This document shows, piece by piece, positions 8,441-14,417 of a stretch of DNA of 64,000 bases (positions are counted from its first letter, which is position 1; every line of letters starts with the position of its first letter). The translations under genes were made by a program, and so were the position numbers. The notes beneath the pieces are model-generated. The model worked only from the letters and a program-made list of their open reading frames with translations, searched no databases and was not told the origin of the DNA. The DNA is from Thermoplasmata archaeon (GTDB lineage Archaea; Thermoplasmatota; Thermoplasmata; Thermoplasmatales; Thermoplasmataceae). The DNA is taken from the NCBI GenBank assembly GCA_021850505.1, contig JAJZLW010000122.1:1-64000 (forward strand). Direction: 5' to 3'.

Positions 8441-8528
8441 GCCGGGGTGGCTCAGTTGGTAGAGCGTCGGACTCATAAGTGAAAACTGAGAAATCCGAAG
8501 GTCTCGGGTTCGATCCCCGATCCCGGCA
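8441..8528 (+). tRNA. tRNA-Met (elongator, CAU) with a 15-nt intron
   Basis: The cloverleaf has acceptor GCCGGGG/TCCCGGC, D-arm GCTCAGTTGGTAGAGC, T-arm TCGGG-TTCGATC-CCCGA and discriminator A. The anticodon loop CTCATA is interrupted after position 37 by a 15-base intron (8478-8492). Exon and intron form a canonical bulge-helix-bulge: stem TCGGA/TCCGA, 4-bp helix CTCA/TGAG, 3-nt bulges TAA and AAA. The sequence resembles archaeal elongator tRNA-Met; tRNA-Ile2 (CAU) is the less likely alternative. Confidence 0.92.
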
Positions 8529-8620
8529 TATACATTAACATCCAATATTTTTATGCAAACCAGAAAAAACAACCCAGTTACAAGATTTTTTATATCAGCA
8601 AAACCTATTGAATTGAATTA

Positions 8621-8950
8621 ATGGCTTATTATAGAAGATCAAAAGGTGGAGGGAATAAACCAGGTCCAAATAGTAGTTTTCGTTCCAGAGATGTTCCAAG
8701 CCCTGAAAAAATCAAGAAGTTGGATATGAGGAAGGAAGAGGAATTTAGATTCTTGCTGTCTAAGGCAATAGAACCACTTCCTGACAGCCTTCGTGGAGCA
8801 ATAAAGGGGAGTGTCTATTCCATTGCTTCTCGAAAAGGTGTTAAGGAAGCAAAAGAGTATATTATGACCAAGAAGAAAGAGGGTGCTATCGACTCACAGA
8901 TGGAGCGAAAGTTAATAGATCTCGTTTTCGATTATAGTAAATACAGATAG
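8621..8950 (+). CDS. Small basic protein of unknown function, coupled to DUF357 gene
   Basis: I do not recognise this 109-residue protein. Its first 30 residues are disordered and basic/Gly-rich (YYRRSKGGGNKPGP), which suggests nucleic acid or ribosome contact; the rest is helical and charged, with a central LPDSLRGAIKGSVYSIASRKG segment. A clear TATA-like TTTTTATATC at 8586-8595 lies about 29 bases before the ATG, implying a leaderless mRNA. Its TAG stop abuts the ATG of the DUF357 gene without a gap, so the two form an operon. Confidence 0.75.
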   Translation: MAYYRRSKGGGNKPGPNSSFRSRDVPSPEKIKKLDMRKEEEFRFLLSKAIEPLPDSLRGAIKGSVYSIASRKGVKEAKEYIMTKKKEGAIDSQMERKLIDLVFDYSKYR

Positions 8951-9238
8951 ATGGAAGATCTAAAAACTAAATCTGAGAAATATCTCAATATAGAGACTGA
9001 AGCAATGAATAGCATTTCTATTGCTGTTCCAGAAAACTCTGCTCTTCATATCATTGCGCTGGATTTCCTTAAGATGGCTAAAGATTATTTCAGCGACGCT
9101 AAAGCGTTTTATGATAAGGCTGATTATGTAAATTGTATTTCGGCAGTAAATTATTCCTATGGATGGTTAGATGCCGGTGTACGAATGGGCATCTTATCTG
9201 GATCCGGGGATCATAGACTTTTCGTTCACTACCGCTAA
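8951..9238 (+). CDS. DUF357 family protein
   Basis: This 95-residue helical protein carries the DUF357 signature: AKDYFSDAKAFYDKADYVNCISAVNYSYGWLDAGVRMGIL in pieces YFSDAKAFY, NCISAVNYSYGWLDAG. The family is nearly restricted to archaea and has no known function; it resembles HEPN-like or TPR-like helical hairpins. The ATG follows directly after the stop of the preceding gene. The 234 bases after it up to RNase Z contain no ORF I can support. Confidence 0.82.
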   Translation: MEDLKTKSEKYLNIETEAMNSISIAVPENSALHIIALDFLKMAKDYFSDAKAFYDKADYVNCISAVNYSYGWLDAGVRMGILSGSGDHRLFVHYR

Positions 9239-9472
9239 TTTTTCTTCTTAGAAATTCCTCGTTTATTTGCCTGTAGTCATTTATTAGTTTCGTTTGAAAT
9301 TGAAATGCCTGGAAAATATCTCTAGATTCAGTACTAATAATATGCCATTAAATTGTGTATAAGATAGTCAGTGCATTGAAACTGATCACCGCAATTCGTT
9401 TAATTAGCTGCCTAAGTAAAACGAGTCAGAGTGCACTAAAAACAATAAATATGGAGAGTATCAGGATACACA

Positions 9473-10387
9473 TTGGCATCTAACATTAAGGTAACTTTTA
9501 TTGGAACAGGGGGCTCATTTCAGGCGATTGGCCGCAGCCTGCCTGCAATATGTCTGCAGATAGACGATATCCTGAATCTGCTTGATTGCGGAGAAGGAAC
9601 GCTTAAACAAATGATGAAGAGTCAGATTTCCTTTATGAAAATAGACAATATTTTCATAACTCATTTCCATGGTGATCATTTCCTTGGTCTGCTTGGCCTG
9701 GTGCAAAGCCTTTCCTTCAATTCCCGGGATAAACCACTTCACATTTATGGCCCACGTGGAGCCTTCCGCATACTATCAAACGCACTTTCTGTCGGCTACT
9801 ACACGTTGGGTTATGAAATAGTAATACATGAATTGAACCCGGAAGAAACATATAATTTTGGGAAGTTTATTCTAAAAACACATCAGAATGACCACCCGGT
9901 ACCAAGCATAGCTTATTCGTTTGAAGAACCGGATATGCATAAAATAGATCTGGAAAAGTCATTAGCTATTGGTTTTCCCCGCAGAAGATTAGAGGACCTC
10001 AGAACAAAAGGTGCCCTGGTCATAGATGGGAAGACATACACTATTGAAGACGTTTCATCTGGCATTAGGAAAGGCAGAAAGATAGTCTATTCCGGCGACA
10101 CCAGACCGAGGGAAAATATGGCAGATTTTGCGCGAGGAGCTGACGTCTTTATCCATGACACAACAACCGATTCCTCACTGGAGCCCAAGGTAAACGAGTT
10201 TGGTCATACTTCATCGCGTCAGGCTGCAGAAATTGCAAAAAATGCGGAAGTTGGAAGATTCTATTTATTTCACTACAGCCCTAGAGTTGATAACCTCGAT
10301 CGTCTACTCATCGAAGCCCGCAGCATCTTCCATGAATCTTATTTGAGCAGAGAATTGCTGGAGTTCGACGTGCCTGTCAAAAGATAG
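9473..10387 (+). CDS. rnz: Ribonuclease Z (tRNase Z)
   Basis: The 304-residue metallo-beta-lactamase enzyme cuts precursor tRNAs 3' of the discriminator, needed here because the tRNA genes do not encode CCA. Motifs: FIGTGGSF, the zinc motif THFHGDHFLGL, YSGDTRP (metal Asp), HDTT, and EFGHTSSRQAAEIAK with the distal His, then LFHYSPR. Length matches the short ELAC1 type. The start is TTG: no in-frame ATG lies upstream, and a TATA-like AATAAATAT (9444-9452) is ~25 bases before it, so the mRNA is likely leaderless with a TTG start. Confidence 0.95.
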   Translation: MASNIKVTFIGTGGSFQAIGRSLPAICLQIDDILNLLDCGEGTLKQMMKSQISFMKIDNIFITHFHGDHFLGLLGLVQSLSFNSRDKPLHIYGPRGAFRILSNALSVGYYTLGYEIVIHELNPEETYNFGKFILKTHQNDHPVPSIAYSFEEPDMHKIDLEKSLAIGFPRRRLEDLRTKGALVIDGKTYTIEDVSSGIRKGRKIVYSGDTRPRENMADFARGADVFIHDTTTDSSLEPKVNEFGHTSSRQAAEIAKNAEVGRFYLFHYSPRVDNLDRLLIEARSIFHESYLSRELLEFDVPVKR

Positions 10388-10397
10388 TTGTTAGGTT

Positions 10398-11123
10398 TCA
10401 GTAGCCCGAAAAAATTTCAACCTGTGTGTTTCTTTGAGGTATCCCCATCTCCTGAATAATTTTTCTCAAATCAAAGATCATCTTTGGGGGGCCAGCGAGA
10501 AGAAACTGGGCATTGTTTACATCGAATTTAACTGATGTTTGTATCGCAGACCCGTTTATTTTGCCTACCCTGTATTTAACGAGGCCATGGTTACCGCCGG
10601 CAAGATAAGGAAAAAAGGAGAAGTCTTCCCATTCATCTGCCATTTTGAAGATATCGGATGCAAATGCAACCTCTTCCAGTTCTAGATTATAATAAAAAAG
10701 GGCCGTCTTCCTGTTCTGGAGGTTATGGTTACCTATTATAATCGGAAGCAGTGCGGTTATACCAATCCCTGCAGCCAACAATACGAAATTCGAGTAATTC
10801 GAAGACGCTCCAAATGAACCAAGAGGCCCAAAAGCGACATATTCCCTTCCTATTGGATCGCGAATGAGCTTTGATTTGAACTCTGAGGATCTTATTCTGG
10901 TTGCTATCTTGAACTTTGATGGGCAGCATGGCTCAGGTATTATTGAAAAGAACCGCATTCCTTCGACTTTGTTCACATCATAGATTTCAGGAATTATTAT
11001 CTGTATGTGTTGCCCGGGTTGAAACGTGAGTATCTCATTACAGGAAAAAGTGAAAAGCATTGTGTCCTTTGCAATGAATTCTCGATTTTCAAGTTTTATG
11101 GGAAATTGGTTTGGCATTACCAA
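10398..11123 (-). CDS. Ferredoxin-reductase-like FAD/NAD(P) oxidoreductase
   Basis: The 241-residue protein has the two domains of the ferredoxin-NADP reductase superfamily. The FAD barrel (about 1-105) includes FQPGQHIQI and MRFFSI in place of the usual RxYS/T flavin motif; the nucleotide domain (about 106-241) has LLAAGIGITALLPII and the late FLLAGPPKMIFDLRK. No iron-sulfur Cys cluster is present, so a separate electron carrier must dock. It is convergent with RNase Z (10 bases apart). The electron partner cannot be inferred from neighbours. Confidence 0.82.
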   Translation of the reverse strand: MVMPNQFPIKLENREFIAKDTMLFTFSCNEILTFQPGQHIQIIIPEIYDVNKVEGMRFFSIIPEPCCPSKFKIATRIRSSEFKSKLIRDPIGREYVAFGPLGSFGASSNYSNFVLLAAGIGITALLPIIIGNHNLQNRKTALFYYNLELEEVAFASDIFKMADEWEDFSFFPYLAGGNHGLVKYRVGKINGSAIQTSVKFDVNNAQFLLAGPPKMIFDLRKIIQEMGIPQRNTQVEIFSGY

Positions 11124-11310
11124 GTATGACCTCTATATTTTAAGGCTTTTCCTTTATATTCGATATTAATTCAATTAATCCAGAAGTTTCTCGACAGTTT
11201 CTCAAAAACATTTTTTTTAGGATCGACGATTTTCAGACCATGTAAAGGTCATGTGTTGTTAAAATGTTGAAATCATGAAACCTTATTCAGCTAATGGTTA
11301 ATAGGAGTGT

Positions 11311-11318
11311 TTTATAAG
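11311..11318 (+). promoter_or_regulatory. TATA box for the 201-residue unknown gene
   Basis: TTTATAAG lies about 24 bases before the ATG at 11339, the usual archaeal TATA-to-transcription-start distance, so this mRNA is predicted to be leaderless. Confidence 0.5.
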
Positions 11319-11338
11319 CATGACCTGATCTGATCTTC

Positions 11339-11944
11339 ATGAAAATTGTTGGAGGAATCTTGCCGTACAAAGATAAGGAAAGAACGATTGAACAATCTGG
11401 GACAGTCACCTGGTCATGGTTTAATAAATCCTCAGGAACAGTAAAATGGACTCTCGAAAATAATTACAGTGTTACCACAACCTTTGTACTGTTCAGGAAC
11501 TCATATTATTTTGGAAATGCTTTCTGGCCAGTTTATTTGCACAATTCAGCTTTCAAGGTAAAATTTTTGACCAAACCTGAAGTGTTGAAAGATGAGGGGG
11601 CTTCGATCAACTCTGCTCCGATAGCAGTTGTAACCTTGAATAACAAGCCGATCATCTGCTTTGTGTTCACTCTTTCACCCGGACAGACATGGTCAATTCT
11701 CGAGGGAGGTTTTTCCACATCCACTCCGCCAAGTGGATTCCAGTTGCTTGAAGCAGTATATCAGAGCACCGATGAGTTTTGTATCAAATATGCAGAAAGC
11801 CAGGTTACGGATTGGGATAATCAAACTGGAACTTCATTGTCAGGCTACTCTCCAAATCCAAGTAATTTTACTGTTGCCCTCTTTACTTGTGCTGGAACTT
11901 ATGTTTCTCTCTTTGATGACATAATAGAAAAAGGAAAATGCTGA
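11339..11944 (+). CDS. Unknown soluble beta-rich protein, 201 residues
   Basis: I do not recognise this protein. It has no signal peptide or transmembrane helix. It is rich in Ser, Thr, Asn and aromatic residues and predicted beta strands (GTVTWSWFNKSSGTVKWTL, TTTFVLFRNSYYFGNAFW), like a jelly-roll or Ig-like sandwich. Four Cys occur, all in the second half and two of them close to the end (FTCAGTY and KGKC). It stands alone with its own TATA box at a leaderless distance and 215 bases of noncoding DNA ahead of it. The rhodanese gene follows after 67 bases. Lineage-specific, possibly structural. Confidence 0.6.
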   Translation: MKIVGGILPYKDKERTIEQSGTVTWSWFNKSSGTVKWTLENNYSVTTTFVLFRNSYYFGNAFWPVYLHNSAFKVKFLTKPEVLKDEGASINSAPIAVVTLNNKPIICFVFTLSPGQTWSILEGGFSTSTPPSGFQLLEAVYQSTDEFCIKYAESQVTDWDNQTGTSLSGYSPNPSNFTVALFTCAGTYVSLFDDIIEKGKC

Positions 11945-12011
11945 TTATGAAATAAAATTCTTATAAGATTTAATCACACAAATTATATGATCCCCTTTAT
12001 TATTCTAACAT

Positions 12012-12329
12012 GTGAAAGCCGGTGAAATTTCAGCGCCTGAATTACTGAAAAAACTAGATAGCGGCGATGTTCAGATAATTCATATTTCTTCAAAGGAATC
12101 ATTTGAGAAAAAGAGAATCAAAAATTCTATCTGGGTGCCATTTAATCAACTTGAGAAACTCGACTTTAGATTACTTGACAAGTCAAAGACACAAATATTA
12201 TACTGTAAAAATAGAAGTTGTATGTCCGCGAAGCTGATTGGCGATTTACTTGCTGATAATGGATACCAATGCCTCGTATATGCCGGGGGAATTGAGGAAT
12301 GGCTAAATTTAGGTTTTCCTTTGGGTTAA
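12012..12329 (+). CDS. Single-domain rhodanese-like sulfurtransferase
   Basis: The 105-residue domain has the rhodanese order: ISAPELLKKLDSGD, DVQIIHIS, the N-terminal-side IKNSIWVPFNQL, then the active loop ILYCKNRSCMSAKLIGDLL with the catalytic Cys in YCKNRS, and finally VYAGGIEEWLNLGFPL. This matches GlpE/PspE-type single domains that move sulfane sulfur in the cytosol. Start is GTG; an ATG overlapping it is in another frame and stops at once. It is close to the convergent 115-residue unknown gene (20 bases). Confidence 0.88.
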   Translation: MKAGEISAPELLKKLDSGDVQIIHISSKESFEKKRIKNSIWVPFNQLEKLDFRLLDKSKTQILYCKNRSCMSAKLIGDLLADNGYQCLVYAGGIEEWLNLGFPLG

Positions 12330-12349
12330 ATATATACAAAAATGATTTA

Positions 12350-12697
12350 TCAGAGGTACTTCCTTATCCTTAATATTTTGATCTTAACGCCGCCAAAAAT
12401 TGAATGAGCTTCAGAACCAATAAGCATAATCTCGCCCTTTTTGTCCGAAAGTTCTACTGTTAACCCTATGTTCTTTAGAAATGTAGATACCCTATTTAGA
12501 AAGGAAAGTTTTCTGGCTTTCCTTGGAAATAAATGGATCAACCCCTTAATCCTATCCGGGTCACTAACTACAAAATTCAGTCGTGTGCCATTGATTTGGA
12601 GATTTCCAAAATCAGCAGAGTTAACCCTGATTTTCACGCTGCCGGAAACGTTAGAAAGTAATTTAGAGGTTACAGCGCTAATCTTACTGTCGCTCAT
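12350..12697 (-). CDS. Unknown protein, 115 residues, second gene of a small operon
   Basis: I do not recognise it. It is basic, with alternating strands (SVKIRVNSADFGNLQINGTRLNFVVSD) and a Lys/Arg-rich middle (FPRKARKLSFLNRVSTFLKNIG), ending IKILRIRKYL. No Cys and no membrane helix. Its ATG (12697) lies inside the end of the 58-residue gene upstream (12684-12860), overlapping by 14 bases, so the two are translationally coupled. The strand pattern suggests a small alpha/beta or lipid/membrane-surface binding domain; this is a guess from composition. Confidence 0.6.
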   Translation of the reverse strand: MSDSKISAVTSKLLSNVSGSVKIRVNSADFGNLQINGTRLNFVVSDPDRIKGLIHLFPRKARKLSFLNRVSTFLKNIGLTVELSDKKGEIMLIGSEAHSIFGGVKIKILRIRKYL

Positions 12698-12860
12698 GTA
12701 CTGGTCGCGCAGTAAGGCTTACTTTCCCATTTATAACAACGTTTGCATTCATACCTGGTAATTTGACAGTAAGATTGTCGAAAGCAAATTCCGCAGTACT
12801 TTTAGTTCCCTCAATCGCCTTAACAAAGCTTTCCATTATAGACTCTTCCTCGTCTGCCAT
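12684..12860 (-). CDS. Unknown protein, 58 residues, first gene of a small operon
   Basis: A short ORF begins at the ATG at 12860 and ends with TAA at 12684-12686. It reads MADEEESIMESFVKA, then a strand-rich part AEFAFDNLTVKLPG and NVVINGKVSLTARPV, ending HERQ. The acidic N-terminus and alternating strands resemble the N-terminal part of the downstream protein (NSADFGNLQINGTRLNFVV), hinting at related beta units. It overlaps the following gene by 14 bases. It is divergent from mscS, with which it shares an A/T-rich promoter region. Confidence 0.6.
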   Translation of the reverse strand: MADEEESIMESFVKAIEGTKSTAEFAFDNLTVKLPGMNANVVINGKVSLTARPVHERQ

Positions 12861-12963
12861 AATAGAGTATTCCCATATCTTATATTAATGTTTAACTATT
12901 TTTTTCTAAGGATATTTCATAACTGATTTAACTTTATTCTTCCTTATAAGCTCTTTATCCATA

Positions 12964-12984
12964 AATTTATAATTTTTATAAATT
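12964..12984. promoter_or_regulatory. Perfect inverted repeat ahead of mscS
   Basis: Arms AATTTATAA (12964-12972) and TTATAAATT (12976-12984) are separated by TTT, a perfect 9-3-9 dyad. It lies just upstream of a TATA-like TATTTTAAAA (12992-13001), which is about 23 bases before the GTG start of mscS. It may be an operator or part of the promoter for either divergent transcript; pure A/T composition makes chance symmetry more likely. Confidence 0.4.
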
Positions 12985-13019
12985 GAAAAAGTATTTTAAA
13001 AATCCAATAATACGCCACT

Positions 13020-14192
13020 GTGCAAAAAGGAGTACCGCGCAAATCTAACGAGATATTAGGGGTTTTGGGAATTGTTGCAATAGGGGTTGTGGTCATATAT
13101 CTGGTCCAGCTGCTTGTTTTCCCTTTCCTCGAGAAGACTTTCCCTATACTTGTAAACTATGACAGATATCTCAAAGATGCTTTTGCGGCCGTTATTATAT
13201 TTGGATTTGCAGTCATAATAGTAAGAATCGTTCATCGCACGATAGAGGTTGCATCTCAAAAAAGTAACAGAAGGAATTATCGGGGCCTCTACACAATATT
13301 CAGGGCGATAATTTATGGCTCGGCAATAGCCGCGTTTCTAGCTTACTTAGGAATCAGCCTGGAGGGTGCCCTTATAGGGGGAACAGTTGGAGGCTTGGTA
13401 ATATCCTTTGCGCTACAAAATACGATATCCAATCTTCTGTCTGGATTGCTTCTTGCTTCTGCGGGAATTATAAAACCAAAAGACAACATATCCTTCTATT
13501 CATGGCTATTTGATAATCCTGTTATAGGTGAAGTAAAAGATGTCAAACTGCTAACTGTTTCTGTTGAGACAATTGATGGGAATACCACCGAACTCCCGAA
13601 CACTGGACTCCTTGGATCGTCCCAGTTTACGAATCTAACAGTAAACGGAAAGATCCGCACTGTACAGAATGTGGCCATTCCTGTTGATGCGAATATCGGA
13701 AACATAATGGATCTTGCCAGGCAGAAGATAGAATCAGCAATGAAAGATCTTGGCGTTACGAAGTTTGAGAGTTACTTTTTCACCAAGAATTTCAATTCAA
13801 ACGTTATAAAAGTTATATTTGAGTTCAACGATATTTTAATGTTCAACCCAATAACTGACCTTATTAATCGCTCATACGAATTTGCATACTGGGAGATGAA
13901 AAATATGACTCCGCAGGGAAACAATATAATTCTTGGTTTTCCAGTTGATGTACCGATAGATGATCTGATAAAGGAAGGTGATAATGTTTTACGGGCTATT
14001 TCTGATGGAAGCGGGATAACTCAGTTCAGTTCGTATTTCTTTGCAAAAAACTCAGGTGTTAATACAATTAAGGTTGTTTTCTCAATGAAAAATGGTGCTT
14101 CATACGATTCTATCGCGCATTCTATTAATTCATCATACGAGAAAGCTTATACGACCCTGAAGGCAAAACAGTCCGCTCACAACCCGACATGA
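13020..14192 (+). CDS. MscS-type mechanosensitive channel with duplicated C-terminal domain
   Basis: The 390-residue membrane protein has three hydrophobic segments (about 15-37, 53-72, 95-112) and a pore helix region LIGGTVGGLVISFALQNTISNLLSGLLL (given in part: GGLVISFALQNTISN), then the MscS beta domain with VGEVKDV-like GEVKDVKLLTVSVETIDG and ELPN. Unusually, the C-terminal alpha/beta module occurs twice: residues ~219-294 and ~306-381 share the pattern PVD..I, T-x-F-x-SYFF-x-KN, N-x-IKV-x-F and N-x-SYE-x-AY. It would open under membrane tension to release solutes. Start is GTG with a TATA box at leaderless distance. Confidence 0.9.
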   Translation: MQKGVPRKSNEILGVLGIVAIGVVVIYLVQLLVFPFLEKTFPILVNYDRYLKDAFAAVIIFGFAVIIVRIVHRTIEVASQKSNRRNYRGLYTIFRAIIYGSAIAAFLAYLGISLEGALIGGTVGGLVISFALQNTISNLLSGLLLASAGIIKPKDNISFYSWLFDNPVIGEVKDVKLLTVSVETIDGNTTELPNTGLLGSSQFTNLTVNGKIRTVQNVAIPVDANIGNIMDLARQKIESAMKDLGVTKFESYFFTKNFNSNVIKVIFEFNDILMFNPITDLINRSYEFAYWEMKNMTPQGNNIILGFPVDVPIDDLIKEGDNVLRAISDGSGITQFSSYFFAKNSGVNTIKVVFSMKNGASYDSIAHSINSSYEKAYTTLKAKQSAHNPT

Positions 14193-14257
14193 TTTAAATT
14201 CCCTGAATGGATTGGGAAACCACTTACAATTATATAGAGGAACAAACTTCGGTATCG

Positions 14258-14263
14258 GGAGGT
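14258..14263 (+). promoter_or_regulatory. Strong Shine-Dalgarno site of the poly-Asp micro-ORF
   Basis: GGAGGT lies seven bases before the ATG at 14271. It is the best ribosome-binding site I noticed in the window and decides the frame of the micro-ORF, because the alternative ATG at 14290 in another frame has no such site. A TATA-like AATTATATAG at about 14228-14237 could start this transcript. Confidence 0.6.
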
Positions 14264-14270
14264 ATAGTGA

Positions 14271-14336
14271 ATGTTCGTTCCGTTTTGTTATGGCGACGAT
14301 GACGACGATGACGACGACGATGATGATGACTTTTAA
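14271..14336 (+). CDS. Micro-ORF encoding a 21-residue poly-aspartate peptide
   Basis: The ORF encodes Met-Phe-Val-Pro-Phe-Cys-Tyr-Gly, then twelve consecutive Asp codons (mixed GAC and GAT), then Phe and TAA. It has a GGAGGT site at proper spacing and a TATA-like element upstream. It lies in a 225-base gap between mscS and the Lhr helicase gene, and is followed by a perfect hairpin at 14358-14373. No family is known to me. It could be a leader peptide controlling lhr, a free acidic metal- or protein-binding peptide, or a chance trinucleotide repeat; the mixed codons and the ribosome site argue against the last. Confidence 0.5.
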   Translation: MFVPFCYGDDDDDDDDDDDDF

Positions 14337-14357
14337 TCATCAATCAAAAATTTAAGC

Positions 14358-14373
14358 CTTCTCTTTTGAGAAG
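14358..14373 (+). terminator. Hairpin between micro-ORF and lhr
   Basis: CTTCTC and GAGAAG pair perfectly around a TTTT loop. It lies 22 bases after the micro-ORF stop and 44 bases before the lhr ATG; a short T-rich run (TTCTATTTTG) follows. It may end the micro-ORF transcript or be a regulated element in the lhr leader. Confidence 0.45.
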
Positions 14374-14417
14374 ACACTTCTATTTTGTTATTTGATAAAA
14401 ATAGGCACAGAAATAAA

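Noticed and set aside
8345..8572. 75-codon minus-strand ORF over tRNA-Met
   Set aside because: It crosses the tRNA and the eS1 gene and is a typical tRNA-derived shadow ORF.
14290..14355. Alternative ORF (MATMTTMTTT...) over the GAY repeat
   Set aside because: It has no ribosome site; the frame with the GGAGGT site encodes the Asp run.
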